From assembly GCF_000283155.1 (NCBI RefSeq), contig NW_004454182.1:1434522-1498521 (forward strand): a stretch of DNA of 64,000 bases. The letters run 5' to 3'. Below are positions 22,481 through 35,695 of this stretch, in pieces. The position numbers were made by a program, and so were the translations under genes. Origin of the DNA: Ceratotherium simum simum. Lineage: Eukaryota; Chordata; Mammalia; Perissodactyla; Rhinocerotidae. Every line of letters starts with the position of its first letter. Position 1 is the stretch's first letter. A model generated the notes under the pieces. That model saw only the letters and a list, made by a program, of their open reading frames with translations. It was not told the DNA's origin and did not search any database.

Positions 22481-23590
22481 ATGTTAGTTCTGTACGTAAA
22501 GAGGAGGAATACATCATCTATCAGAGTTTTCTGGTTTATCTTTCCATTTGAACAAAGCTATATTATTTAACTGATACTCAAACAGGAAAAGAACGCCTTC
22601 TTGTGAATACCAGAGTCTACCAGTAAATGAAAACTCATAACATTCGATAAGCTGGAGGACAACACTACATAGTTCACATACCAATCTTAAACACTTCATT
22701 TCTCCATTAAATAGTCCGTTTCTGAAACGTAGGCCTAAATTGTAAAATCCATTTGCAATTCTTCTCTAGGATACTAATGGACTGTTGGAAAATAACCATC
22801 AACAAGGGCTTAAAATATAGACAGTATTAAATAAGGGAAGCATCATGCTGAGTCAATTCTCTTGGACTTTGTTGGTTTTACAGATAGTTGTTTCACTTTT
22901 GAACCCAAATAGACAAGAATATTTATTATTCAATAAACATTCTTGCTTAAACCCAAAACCTTTGAAATATGTGGAATGTAGTCCTCAAGTTAGCATAGGA
23001 CTTTGTGTTTCTTTATTTAAATAAAACATACAGATTAATCAATTCAACAGTCAAAAAATAAAACTTCAGTAAAATCTTTATAAAATAAACTTGAAAATGG
23101 TGAATTCTATAGGGTTCTCTATTTTATGAGCTTTAGTAATAATAAGTTATCTAGAGCATCTGCATTACTTTCTTCAATTTTTGTTTCAACTTCAATTGTG
23201 TTACTTCTGAGATAATTCTTAACATTCTGCTCTCTTGAGGCCAGTGACTATATGTTTGACAGTTTCATCTGAAGAGTCCATTTCAATTATTTATTTACAA
23301 ATGCCAATGCTATCAAAGATCAGGAAGAAGGGGAAGTAATATTATAGTCTTACTGATAGTAAATAAGGAAATATTTAACATTAAATTATTAATTTAATAG
23401 TAACTCATCAATGTCTGTGGTTTGGTTCTGCTATTAGGCATTTAGATATATATTAACATTTGCCTACTTTCAGTCACTCAAAGTTATAGCAGAATATTTC
23501 CTAAAGGATAAGAATCTTTTATCTTCTTTCCTAAAAATATTCAATTTAGAATTAATAGGACTCCACCCAATTTGGTGTGCTAGATCAGTC
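22481..23590. other. Unassigned AT-rich DNA
   Basis: No gene or recognisable repeat. Confidence 0.5.
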
Positions 23591-23594
23591 ATAA

Positions 23595-23960
23595 AAGGTC
23601 CGGGTTTGCTGCATTAACAAGCAACCCCAAAATCTTAGTAGATTAAAAGAACAAAGAGTTATTATTGCTTCTTATGGTATATGTCTAACATGGGACATCA
23701 GAAGAAATCAGTTTATCATGGACACTTAATAACACAAGATGACAGAGGCTCCATCTACATATGTTTCTCTGATCGTGGTGGCAGGGAAAGAGCAACATAG
23801 GAGGCAACTCAATACTACAGCCTGGACACATTATGTTTCATTTCTGTCTGTGAACCATTGCTCTGAACTAATTATATATTGTGCCCCACCTGCAAAGGTG
23901 GCCAAGAAAAGTAATTCTTCCATATATCATGGAGAGAACAAAACATGGATGAAAGTTAGA
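23595..23960 (-). mobile_element. MLT1-type MaLR LTR relic, antisense
   Basis: Reverse-complement LTR end: CTGCATTAACAAGCAACCCC, AAAATCTTAGTAGATTAAAA, then a body with AACTAATTATATATTGTGCC and CCTGCAAAGGTGGCCAAGAA. The start mirrors the conserved 3' end of MLT1 (TTTTAAGCCACTAAG...). Ancient and solitary, no internal sequence seen. Confidence 0.65.
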
Positions 23961-26900
23961 AGTTTTTGTATCATTTGCAAAGTCATTCTGTATTTATTTA
24001 CATGTAGAAATCGGACTTTCTAATTTAGCTTTTCTTTCATTGGTTAGTCATCAAATTTGGCCCCCATGTAGATTTATTTCAAGGTTTTTGAGCCAAATAC
24101 CTATTCTCACTAATAAATGAGTATTATATATTTTTTATATTGCAGGCTCCTTCTTGACATAAATACTTTTCTTGTTGTTCTATATCATAAATGAAGTGTG
24201 AAATGCCCACAGGGACTTTTATTTCTCAAGTTCCTGTCTCCACCTTAGGCTTTGCACGTACAGGTTCTAGTACTTCCTACTAGCTACATAAGATTCATGT
24301 GTGTGTGTGTGTGTGGTTTCTTTTGGTATTTACCTTAATATTTCTACATCACACAGGCCCCTTAATTCTCTGACCTCATAACTATCTCTTCCCTTTACGC
24401 ATTCTTTGACAGTGTAGTGGCATATCCATCCCTCCTTGCTAATTCCAGTAGAGCACAGTCTTGCAGAGGGCCCATGCTTCCTTCTAGTTTTCATTGTAAG
24501 AGATTGAATTGAGGGTGTCAACTTTCAAATGTTGCTTTTACCAAACTCTAGGCACAAGGCACTCTCTTCCCTTCTATCAACTGCAAATATTTAACTACTT
24601 GGAAAGTTACATATTCTGTTATTATTCAGCCAATAGATGAACAGTTGTCAACAAATAATGGTCTTTTTCAGCATCCAGTTCCTCAGTTTGCATTATCTGA
24701 CAGTGATTTCTGTCTATCTTTCTTGCTTTTCAGCCCTGTAATTGCTCTTAAAATTTTAATGCCATGTAAATGTGTGCATGATTGTCATCACATATTAATC
24801 TTTTTTATGTATAATTCATGATTTTAATTAAAAGGAAATTGTGATGTATATAGCGGTAAGAGATAATCTAAGAGGAAAAAGGGACCATGTTAAACATTCC
24901 ATCATCATTACTAGATTATATCAATGCTAATATTCACAGACAGAAAGTGATGCCCACAATCAGATGGTGATCTCCACAGACAGAAGGTGAGACAGTTCTA
25001 TGTAGCAACCTGAACAAAAAGGTTAGGAAATCACAATAAAAAATGGGAAGAGAAAAGATATCTAAACCCCAAAAGGTTCAAGAACTGGCATTTCTATTAC
25101 TGAAAATCCTTTCAAGTATTCAATCTTGCATTTTAAGATAAGAAATTACCCATGTAAAACAATACATAGAGAAAGAAGTTATCCCCTTTCTCTGTCCTTC
25201 CCAAATACATGTCACTCTTTAGAGATAGCACTGTTAGTTTTTAGGTTATTACTTAAGATTGATTGATGTTGAATCTTGAAATATCTACATCAACAAAAAT
25301 GAAAAAGGGTCTAAATTCCTATTTGATGTATGTAAGAATTATTACAACCCCTGGATTCATTAACAACTGTTAATATCTTTGATGCAAAAAGTTATTAGGA
25401 ATCCCATCTTGGTTCCAGCTGTATCACCAACAGCATGTTGGGAGACTGTGCATCTCAGTTCTAGACTTTCCCTCTGGGGAGGAAATACAGAGGTACAGAA
25501 ACCACAAATACCCTTTGTGCTAGCCTAAGCCCTGGGGAATCAGGTAATTGCCAGTGAATGTCAGTAATTGCACTTTTACCTGAACCAAGCAAAACCCAGC
25601 ATTGCCACCATGTTCCATGGAATGTCTGAGTTCAATACTGTTGCTCTTGAAAATCTGGGCCTGCAAAATGGCTCAACAGCTCCTGACGTGACCTAGCTGA
25701 GGTGTACACCAAGACCCAATGAGAATAGGGACAGATTGAATTGTGCAATTTGGGGGTGCAGATGCAAATGCATGGGAAATGCATGATCACTCAGAGTCGA
25801 CATCTTAAAACATTCTACACTTACGTAATTTATTTATTTCAAATATTTGTATACAGCTACGTTACCAATGTACTATAGATGTCAAACTTGTGACCATACT
25901 GATAGAATCATTAAAAGGAAACAAATTGTTCTAATAGTCCTAATTACCATAGATTCTTAAAAAATTTGACACGATAGTGTTGCCACTTCTCCAAACTACA
26001 TAAAGACTGACTTTGGCTCTTGACAGGCATTTTTTCTCCAAGTTTAAGATCTAAATCTTTAAGAGGATATTTTGATCATTTGATTTTTGTGAGATTTATA
26101 CACTTTTTATGTGCTTTAAATAAATACATATATATGTATATTGCTTTGAATGATTAGATACACAGAATATCAGTTTTGGGAAAAACCTAAGAATTTATAC
26201 AGTCAACCTAATTACCTGATTCTTCTAAGCCTAAATTCCTAAATATCATTTCCAATCATGTTATCTACTCTCTCTTAAATTATCCACTAACATGACCATT
26301 TAAAAAAATCCTCTCTATATATTGTTAAAGAATGGAGGATATCTAGATATCACTTTTAGTTACAATTAATGTGATTAAAATGACACAGAAGTATTTGAAA
26401 TATGTGAATTTATTTATCAAACTAACACAGAACATTATTTTCCCTTTTGTTTGAAAAAGTGGCCTGGTATTATATTCTTTTGTTGTTGTTATTGACGTCA
26501 GGAAAACCTTAGTAAAAGTGTTTATTACAAATATTGTCTTAAAAATTCATATAAATAAATTTTCTAAGAATATATTTTATTTAAGTTTCGAGGATTTTGG
26601 AGTAAGGGAGAGGGAAATTATGCATTATATAAGGCATAGAGGTAGCCGTGCCCCAAGATTGACATGAAATATTCAAAGTATTTTCCTGAGAAGCTAACAC
26701 ATAACTTTGAGTCAACCTTTGAGCTTTTTAAATTTTATTTTTGTCATAACATGCAGTGGCTAAGCAATGAATTGTACCTAAGTTGTTCATTAATACACCC
26801 AAAGTAGCCAGATTGACCCCCAAACGGCCTTCTAGTCAACTGTGAAGGCAGGCCTTTACATCTAGGCAGTAATTTGGGCTCTGCCTCATTAAATCACTAA

Positions 26901-26970
26901 GCATTGGTTTTATGTATCCTATATAAAAACAGCCCAAGGCTCAGCTAGCCAAGACAGAATGTCGATTTTC
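23961..26970. other. Unassigned AT-rich DNA (3 kb)
   Basis: Contains a (GT)n microsatellite at 24297-24316 and a short imperfect repeat at 24940-24990 (CAGACAGAAAGTGATGCCCA / CAGACAGAAGGTGA). Nothing else recognised; no gene supported. Confidence 0.5.
24297..24316. repeat. (GT)n microsatellite
   Basis: About nine uninterrupted GT units. Confidence 0.95.
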
Positions 26971-26974
26971 TTAG

Positions 26975-27055
26975 CTCTTATTGATTCATCTAGCCCAGGA
27001 CCTTGTATTATACGGCGGTCATTCAGTGTTTGTTGAATGAATGAATGAATCACTG
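26975..27055 (+). mobile_element. L2 3' terminus relic
   Basis: AGCCCAGGACCTTGTATTAT followed by CAGTGTTTGTTGAATGAATG and a (GAAT)n ending, the typical L2 3' terminus. Confidence 0.7.
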
Positions 27056-28364
27056 GTAAAGAAAAAAATCATAGTTTGCTCCTGTTTTAATTACAAACAT
27101 TTGGATTTTGTGCTTGACCAAAATAGACAACAAGGAATTATTCAGTATAATTCTCAAAGTTTCCAGCTTGGTAACACACAAGCCACTTTCTATTAGACTA
27201 CAGGATTGTCAGGGTTGTAAAGGAGATGAAATAGTGTGAAGGATTATAAAGGAAAACATAAAAAAATTCAAATCCTTCACACGTCAAAAAAATGTGAGCC
27301 ACCTGAAAATTTTGTGTTCTGTTGTTTTATAAAAATGAGCAAGAAGTCAGAAATCAACACAAAATCTCTAAGATCAAATGCAAAATCACCTAGGTAGCAA
27401 TAGACAGTGCTCTAACCAATGCCTGTTTATAAATAAAACATTGAAAAGTCTTACTCCTCTCTTTATCACAGCTAAAATCTTTCTTCTATCCTTCCCTTTT
27501 CTTCTTTCTGTTTCCTGGACCCATATATGTATATTTAGAATAGAATCACCAATTTGTTTGACCTGAGTATAAAAAGAGTAACTGCCATATGTAATAGAAT
27601 ATAAAACTATTGTTATGCTATATTAACATGTATGCTCATTTAATTAAAAAAATTATTGACTGTATTTAAACTCTCTTTGCATTCCACTTCATGTGTGTGT
27701 GTGTATATATACTACACTTTCTGACTCTGGGCAAAAGTAGACAGCTAATAAAATTCTTAAGATCATCTAAAGATTTTTAGTAAAATTCTCATTAAAAACA
27801 AATTATCTTCATTAGTTCCGAACACCCTCTTCATTCTTGTGAGACTGATATTGCATAGAGTTGGAAACTCAATAACTAAGGTTACCACGATCGAGATGAA
27901 ATTAGCATTCTTCATACTCCACATTTCATTCAAGTTGCTTATTGTTTTTGCCCAAAAGACCAATGGTCCCAATCATTTAAAAATATCAGTGACTTTTATG
28001 TATTTCAAAATACTTTTTAAAAATAGTGAACAATTAAAAAGTCAGAAGGACTATCAGTGCTAATCAGGAAATGATATATCTTTCATTGTTTGCTCAATGT
28101 TACAGTATCCTAGGGAGGAACAAAATTCTATTCAAACCATTTTTATCTAACAATATTTTCGTAAGATGCTTTACAACTGCTTTTCTAATCCATTTTCTTT
28201 TTAGTCATGAATAAACCTGTCTAATATATCTATTTTTTTCTTATTACAAATATCATTACTGTGAAGGTTTTGTGAACAAAGCTTTCCTGTATTTTATATT
28301 ATATTATTAGGATGGCTTCCTAGAAATCACATCACTCCCATCAAAGAGTGTAGCTTAATTTGTA
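27056..28364. other. Unassigned AT-rich DNA
   Basis: A short (GT)n(AT)n run occurs at 27692-27712. No gene or other repeat recognised. Confidence 0.5.
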
Positions 28365-28580
28365 ATTTATGGAGAGCTCACCACACGCCAGGATCGGAGC
28401 TACTTATTTTTTGACATTATCTCCTTTAATTTCTATAAAACATTGTGAATTAAGTTTTATTATAATGTCTACTACAAAAGAAGACTATAAGGATTGGGAA
28501 GGTTTATTTGTTCAAGATCAAACATCTAGCAAGCAATAGAGTCAATAGTAGAAGTCATGTCTGACTTTATAATATTAGTT
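28365..28580 (-). repeat. MIR SINE, antisense, diverged
   Basis: Order of MIR landmarks in reverse complement: TTATGGAGAGCTCACCACAC, CATTATCTCCTTTAATTTCT, a purine-rich AAGACTATAAGGATTGGGAA, then AACATCTAGCAAGCAATAGA. Strong drift. Confidence 0.65.
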
Positions 28581-28849
28581 CCTCATCAATTCAATACATA
28601 CAGTGCTAATATCTGGGACTTGACTGGGAGGAAGAAGGGCAGATTTTCTTTTTTCCAATTATGTTCCTAAAAATGTATTTTAATATATATTACACATAAG
28701 TGGAATAATAAGTTTTGGTTAAAATACTTTTTTAAACTCCACAGTTTTCTGAAGCACTAAGATATCTTAATAGTCACTTAAGCTTAAATTAAATAACACA
28801 TATCAACATTAAATAAAATGGACTCCCCGCCAACTATCCTTAAATTTGG

Positions 28850-29085
28850 AAATAATATATGCACAAGACTAACTAGTCTATGATCTTAGAAATCAGGATT
28901 ATGGTTACTCTTAGGGGATGGGTGACAGTGAAAGTTTCTGGAGTGATGGTAATGTTTTGTTTCTTGACTCGCGTGCTAATTACATGGGTGCATTTTTGCT
29001 GAAATTCTTCATGCTATATAGTTGTGATTCATGCATTTTTTTACATGTATGTTATACTTCAATTAAAAGTTTTCTTAAAAATTAA
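28850..29085 (+). mobile_element. Old L1 3' UTR fragment
   Basis: Contains GGTTACTCTTAGGGGATGGG, TCTGGAGTGATGGTAATGTT and the terminus TGTTATACTTCAATTAAAAG, which is the common L1M-type 3' UTR ending. No coding part remains. Confidence 0.75.
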
Positions 29086-30389
29086 CATATACACATACAC
29101 AGCTGCCTACGTAAGCTCTTACATATTAGCTTGTGGAAATAGCAGTTAATGCTGGAATGATTGATTACATTTTTAATTCTGGAAATGCTAATCTTTCTCT
29201 TAACCTGTTGGACAAGAACTAGCCATTGCTCTGTCGTGACTCCCCAACATCCGTTTCTGTAAATGGATTCGATTTTTCCTTTTCAAGTTCCTGTTAGTTC
29301 TGATGGCCAGACCTGTGATCACAGTCAGTAGCCAGGGTACTGGCACGTATCAGAGGTAGCAAATTGAAAGGAAGAATGTCAGGGGCTTTTGGCTCAACCA
29401 CGTTTCATATGTTTTGTTTTCATGAGTTAAATTTGGCTTTTTCCCAACTGATGCTTAAATCTGAGTGGGGATTTAAATTTTGAAAGAGATGCCTCCAACT
29501 AGTAAGTAGGTATCACTTACTAGCAGAGGATGGCAATATTAATAGTTACCCAGAAGATAACTATGTGCTGTACAGAAAGCAAACACACATGGTTATTATT
29601 ACGTGATCATCCAACAGATAAATCAAATAGTTATCCATTCTCATGTATATATTAAACAACCTGGATACTGAAAGTAAATCATCTACCTGAATTAATTTAT
29701 GAAGTGATACTTCTGGACCACCAACCGAGATATTTTATTTTAAGAATAGAAAATTAAACAGTGCTTTCCCAGAGCTCATATTGTTGCAGTGTGAACCCAC
29801 CAGATTGTTCACAAAACCCAAGTGAAAGACAACGATGACCATGCCACATTTGTTATTTTGAATATTTACGTTTGATCATTCAATCGCACTCAGGCATAGC
29901 AAGTCTGTGCTATTCTAATCATGTCGGCTTTTGATAAACAAACTGAGAAGTTTGACCTTAGGTGTAAAGTCTGGCTTCTTAACATATTTTCCGAGAATTA
30001 ATGGGGTCACGGTATCCTCGTGTTGAAGAAGACGTAAAATAAAGTTGTAAAATATAAAGATGTAAAAGAAGGTGTAAAAGCAAAAAAGTTTTGACGTAGA
30101 GGAAGTCAGCAGCCTGTCACGCTATTCTGCTCATCTTCACAGCGCTGTCATTGGTCCTACTCCTCTTCAAGGGGACAATAATGCCCAATTTGTCAGATGT
30201 GCTTGGTGTAGGTAATTCAATTTATGACCGATCTACACATTTGGGCATGGATGCAATGAGAGTAATAGGCATGATTTTATAGCTATAAGTGAGAATAAAG
30301 TGAGAGGGATATTGTTATTTATGAATAGATTAATATGACCATGGAATTCACCCAGCCAGAGTGAAAACACAGCTTTATATCATCATTAG
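29086..30389. other. Unassigned DNA
   Basis: No gene or repeat recognised. A short run of GTAAAA-type motifs at 30035-30085 (ATGTAAAAGAAGGTGTAAAA) is a weak local repeat. Confidence 0.5.
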
Positions 30390-30401
30390 AAAGTCAGCAT
30401 A

Positions 30402-30691
30402 TAAGCGAAGTAAGTCAGACAGAGAAAGACATATACCATGTGATTTCACTCATATGTGGAAGGCAAACAAACAAATACACAGATAAGGAGAACAGATTGG
30501 TGGTTACTGGGGGGAAGAGGGGTAGGGAAGGGCAAAAGGGGTAAAGGGCATGTGTGTATAGTGGGGGATGGAAACTAGACTATTGGTGGTGAAGAGGAGG
30601 CAGCATAAACAGAAGCTGGAATACCGTAATGTACACCCAAAATTTATATAATGTTATAAACCAATGCGACTTCAAAAAAATAATTTTTAAA
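30402..30691 (+). mobile_element. 5'-truncated L1 (3' UTR only)
   Basis: AGTCAGACAGAGAAAGACAT, ATGTGATTTCACTCATATGT, GATTGGTGGTTACTGGGGGG, AATGTACACCCAAAATTTAT and the tail CAATGCGACTTCAAAAAAAT. Flanks AAAGTCAGCATA (30390-30401) and AAAATCAGCATA (30692-30703) give a probable 12-bp target duplication with one mismatch. About 290 bp, one of the shortest L1 inserts here. Confidence 0.9.
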
Positions 30692-31903
30692 AAAATCAGC
30701 ATAGTGAACAAAACCTGGAAGTTATGAGTTAATTTGTATTATGTAATAGAATGAAATGTACTCTTCATTCTGATAATAATATAAGTACATACCAGAGTAT
30801 CCAGAAATGCATTTTTCAATCTTTGAGTCATGAATATATATTATTATTAATATCACTATTTTTAAAGTAATTCCTAGAGGAGAGAATGAAAAGTAATACA
30901 AAGTCAGAATTCATTGCTATTATTTTCAATAAAAAAAGAATGAATCAAATTACTATCTTCAGTAAATACATTATTTGGCTTCTTTTACTGGTCTGAAATT
31001 CTCTATACATTTCACAACAATAAAATTGTATGATTAAATACGGTCTATTCCCTGGACATTACAGAGGCTTGTGTACCAATCACAATTATTTTGAATATAA
31101 AATGTGGCAAGATGCTTCTGATTTTTGAATCATGAAAACAATCCTATCCTTGCAGTAGAAATAAAGTAGCATTAAAATAAAATACGAAGTATGCTTTTTA
31201 ACACAACATATTTCATATGTCTTTATATTAAATTTTCATTTGGACTTAAACTCTATAGCTAATGAAAAGTTAGAAAACTGAGGTATACAAATGACCAAAG
31301 TTTTTCAAAAGAATTCATGCATCAACCATAGGTGCTCTGAATAAAGAAAATTTGGATTATTCTTTATCTGAAATTATTTGGATTTTGTTTTGGCATGTTG
31401 TTAAGGAGAGCACGTGTAAATTAGGCAAATACCTATTTCATCATTTAGATAGTTAAGACCTGGACTGAACATTATAATATGCTGTCCATCAGGTCAACCA
31501 ATACTAGGGAAGCAGAACCAATACTAGTGAAGTAGTACATCATTTTGGCTAAATTCTCTGGGTCAACAATTTCAATGATCCATGTAGAAATGTGCCCATG
31601 GTATGATTAATCTCAGGGCCCAAGATAGTAAATATTTATTGAAGACATCACTACTGCCTCCAAGGTCCTATAAACTTTGTTTGTAGAAAAACTTCCAGTG
31701 GTGTCTAATTACATCTTACTGACCTAACAATTCTCTATCCTGCCAAATACTTAATTTCCACTGAATAAACACTAAGTCAGTACTAACTGAAGCATTATCT
31801 ACACACAATGAAATTTGATGTCACGAATTCTTAGAATTGAGGCATACAAGAGGGTACGCTAACAGTAAATTCAAAAATACCTTGTTAATTATAAGTAATA
31901 ACG

Positions 31904-31955
31904 CATCATATAATATGCATCATATAATATATGCATCATGTAACAATGCATCAGT
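31904..31955. repeat. Short tandem repeat, GCATCATATAATAT type
   Basis: Three to four imperfect copies of a 14-16 bp unit (GCATCATATAATAT, GCATCATATAATATAT, GCATCATGTAACAAT). Confidence 0.8.
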
Positions 31956-32599
31956 TATAATTGCTTATGAAATTAAAATGTGAATTTCTCTTTGAATAAA
32001 GACTAGTGCTTGTTACTTGTAAAATGTGTGATAAACAGTAGATGAACTGAATAATTTCACAGAATATTTGCTTGGAATCTAAATGTATTATGATATAACT
32101 ATATATCAATAGTCATGAAAGTCATATTCGTGTCCATTATTGCTATTTTAACTTATACATTTTATTTGTGCCTCAGCTGTCTCCTTTGTAAAAAAAAAAA
32201 ATCATTTGACCAGAACATTCAAAATATCTTTCCTATTAAACCTCTTAAAATCATGCCACGAAGCTATTTCTTTCTTGATTCCTCTATTTTTATGCTGTCA
32301 TTGATGCATTAAAATGGCGATCTTATCTTAGGTTTTTATTTATTGAGTAGGGAAATAAATGTATGGCAAGTTACCAAATAAATGACATCCTCAAACTTTG
32401 GAAGCCTGCCAAACTTGCTTTTAATTCAAACTGTATTCAGAATGTGTGGGACACCAGGCCTATATTTATATGATAAGAAAATGACATCTTTCCTGATGTG
32501 TTCCATGCCCTGTAAATCTGAGAATGATTGGAACATCATTTTCCAATAAGTGAGACTTCTTTTATGTAAGTTCCCCAGAGTCATGGATCATATATATGT

Positions 32600-32641
32600 T
32601 GAGAGAGAGGAGAGATAGAGAGAGACAGAGAGAGAGAGAGA
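32600..32641. repeat. (GA)n-rich low-complexity run
   Basis: GAGAGAGAGGAGAGATAGAG followed by further GA units; interrupted microsatellite, purines on the + strand. Confidence 0.95.
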
Positions 32642-33669
32642 AATACCCAACAATGACCGTAATAGGAAAAGGAACGTTGCAAAAAAATAGAAATAGACAT
32701 TAGTGGATAGATAATTTATTGAAGTAGGAGTCAAAGATCTGCAGTTTGTTCCAATGTTCTTGTGGACAAACTTTATGACCACCAAGAAACCATCCTTATA
32801 TGTTTACGTTGCTCATACACATAAAATGATGTTATCCTCTTTGAAGTTGCAGATTCAATTTCCCAAATGTCCTCATTAGGTTCTCTCAGAAATTGCTATT
32901 TTTTATGAAAAATTCATATTATTCCTCTAAACTCATTATAAAACTTTTGGTTAGGCGTGTAATCAAGCAAAGCCTGCAAGTGTAAGAAAACAATCAAGAG
33001 CGAGATGGGATATGACATCGTGGTGGGATCAAACATAATGGATTACTATAATCATTGAACTCCACAGTGTTTTTTCATTACCAGTTTTCATATTGCTGCT
33101 TTTTTATATGAATCATGTACACTTGAATGTTACTATCATTATTTTTGTTTTTGGTCATTGTTCAGACTAACTAAACGTATTTCATTTAACCTCATAATGT
33201 CTTGGCCCCATATTTTACACTGCAGAAATCACTTATTGTGTTATGGCAGGGTTTTAATATATTTGCTTCAGTAACACAGGTGAATACTTTTTAAATGAAT
33301 AACCCAGAAAAAGTATCAGTGTAACTTTGCATGTGAGGCTTGGAAGTGTTACACTTAGCATAAAATTTAGTGTTAATTTTATGGTGGTAGAAAGTAGAAT
33401 TCATATTACAGCGTGTTCCAAGGTGAGCTGGAAGTGAAAAGGTAAAAATAGGAAGTACAGAAAACTTTTTCATAAAGTTTGTATCTGAATAGGAAGAAAG
33501 AAATGGGGCAGTGGCCAGAGTGAAATATGGGGGCACATCCGCTGAACTTAGCTCTTGCAAAGATCTCTCTCCCTTTCTCAGACACTTTTTCCATCTTCAC
33601 GTTTAAATGAGGTAATTCATAGTAGGCACCTCTATCCAACATGTTGCAAGGATTCAATAAAGATTACTT

Positions 33670-34159
33670 CAGTGGTTCACACAGTGTGGTCTGGAAACCA
33701 TTGGCATCCACGAGACTCTTTTAGGGGTCTGTGAAGTCAAAACTATATTCATAAAAATACAAGCACACTATTTGTCTTTTTCACCGTCATTCTTACATGA
33801 GTGTGCAGTGAGTTTTCCACAGGTTATTTGAGGTGTGAAATTGCGATAGGTTGAATGTAGAAGTGTATATAAGAATCCAGCTCTCTTCTATTTAGCCAAA
33901 CAATAAAGAGACTTGCAAAATGTAAAACAGTGCCACTCTCCTCTTTAAATATTTTTGTTTTGGAAAATATAGTTATTTATATAAATAAAAAATAAGTTTA
34001 TTGTTATTTTTAAATAAATTTATGACTAATTTTTAATATTCTCTCCTTTAATTTCTTATATGGTAAATATCATAAAACCAACTTAAAAATTATTTAGTAT
34101 TCCCAATAGTTTTTAGGAGTGTAAGGAGGTATGAAAATCAAAAGATTTGAGATATGTCT
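33670..34159 (+). mobile_element. Non-autonomous hAT (Charlie-like) DNA transposon
   Basis: Begins CAGTGGTTCACACAGTGTGG, the hAT-Charlie style terminus, continues AGGGGTCTGTGAAGTCAAAA, and ends ...AAATCAAAAGATTTGAGAT, a decayed inverted counterpart. The inside (about 33850-33945, AGGTTGAATGTAGAAGTGTA ... AATAAAGAGACTTGCAAAAT) resembles the C-terminal coding end of a hAT transposase, so this looks like an internal deletion derivative. Candidate 8-bp target duplication GATTACTT (33662-33669) and AATTAGTT (34160-34167), two mismatches. Exact family not certain. Confidence 0.7.
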
Positions 34160-34909
34160 AATTAGTTCGTACTATAATTACTTTATATAATTGTTTTCTG
34201 AAATTCATCGTCTAAGTTTTTGTAGATTAATAAAAAGGAAAACTTTGAACCTCGACTGCAAAACCTGAAAGAACTGTTTTTCTTTAACATATTTATGGCT
34301 TATTCTACCTTCCATTATTTATTTGTCTCCCAGATGAAATAGAAAACAGGTGTTGCTTTATATAATTGGGGAAAGCTAAAGACTGTTCAAAATACTGTGG
34401 TAGAGAGTGCACTGGTATAGAGTGCAAATAGATTATTAAAATAATTTTGTATTCATTGATTGTAGACCTGTGAATAAATATTGTTAGGTAAAAAAAAAGG
34501 GCACTTGGTAAACTACAATGAAGAACTCAAGTTCAGCAATTTCTTATAATGCATATTTGACATTATTTCTTAAAGCACTATAAAGTCTAACTTTATAGAA
34601 TCAACTTGTCAAGGAATACAACATTGTGATTATGATGAAAATTTTTCGTATTTCTATGTAAATGACCTTTGAAAAGTTTTCCTTTTAAACTTGGAAGATT
34701 TTGAGTTTGTTTTTCTTTCTTCATTAAAAAAATGCATTAACCCTTCATTTTTCACAGGGACTCCAATTCTATGTAGTGGTTCTTTGAAGACTAATTTTTT
34801 TAATTGTAAGAATAATAATTATTCTAATTATTTTGAGGTAATATTAAAATATATATCAGAAAATATAGTGTCAAGACAAATACATGCAAAATCTATTATT
34901 TCCCTAATA
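34160..34909. other. Unassigned AT-rich DNA
   Basis: No gene or repeat recognised. Confidence 0.5.
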
Positions 34910-35695
34910 GCACACTGTCTTGATTATTGTAGCTTTATAGCATGTCTTGAAGTCACATACTGTCATTCCTCTGCCTTTGTTCTTTTCTCTTCAGTATTCT
35001 GTTGGCTATTTTGATTCTTTTGCTTTTCCACGTAAGCTAGAATCAGTTTCTTGAAATCCACAAAATAACTTGCTGAGATTTTGATAGGAATTGTGTTGAA
35101 TCTATACGTCAAGTTGAGAAAGCTCACATCTTGGCAATATTGAGTCTTTCTATCTATAAACATGAAATAGCTCTCCATTTATTTAGATCTTCTTTGATTT
35201 CATCAGACTTTTATAGTTTTCCTCATATAAAACTTGTACATATTTTGTTAGATTTATACTTAAGTATTTCATTTTTTGGTGCTAATGTAAATGATGTTGT
35301 GTTTTTAATTTTGAACTCCTATTATTCATTGCTGTTATATGGGAAAGCAATGACTTTTGTGGATAAATCTTGTATCCGGCAACCTTACTATAATCGCTTA
35401 TTAGTTCCTGTGGCTTTTTTTGTTGTTGATTCTTTGGGATTTTTCTATGTAGACAATCATATCATCTGCAAACAAAGATATTTTCTTCCTTCCCAGTCTG
35501 TATACATTTTATTTCCTTTCTTGTCTTATTGCATTAGCTAGTACAATGTTGAAAAAGAGTGGTGAAAGGGGACATCCTTGCCTTGTTCTTAATCTTAGTG
35601 GGAAAGCATCTAGTGTCTTGTTAAGTATAAATTAGTTGTAAGTTTTTTGTAGATGTTCTTTACCAAGTAGAGGGAGTTTCCCTTTATTAGACTAA
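34910..35695 (-). pseudogene. Antisense L1 ORF2 fragment
   Basis: The + strand is the complement of L1 ORF2: CTTGATTATTGTAGCTTTAT at the distal side, ATCATATCATCTGCAAACAA near 35458 (the complement of the FADD-coding segment), and GGGGACATCCTTGCCTTGTT near 35569 (complement of the motif B region). The long + strand open frames 34691-35014 and 35131-35541 are antisense shadows of this fragment. Truncated at both ends, no 3' UTR. Confidence 0.88.

Larger units (their letters stand above)
30704..33669. other. Unassigned AT-rich DNA (3 kb)
   Basis: Local repeats only: a duplicated ACCAATACTAGGGAAGCAG-type unit at 31498-31535, GCATCATATAATAT units at 31904-31955, and a GA-rich run at 32600-32641. 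No gene supported. Confidence 0.5.

Noticed and set aside
32600..32641. GA-repeat array considered as a CRISPR or regulatory array
   Set aside because: It is a plain interrupted microsatellite without spacers; CRISPR is not expected in a mammalian genome.
35131..35541. 136-residue open frame on the plus strand
   Set aside because: It is the antisense of an L1 ORF2 fragment; complementary FADD-coding sequence is visible nearby.
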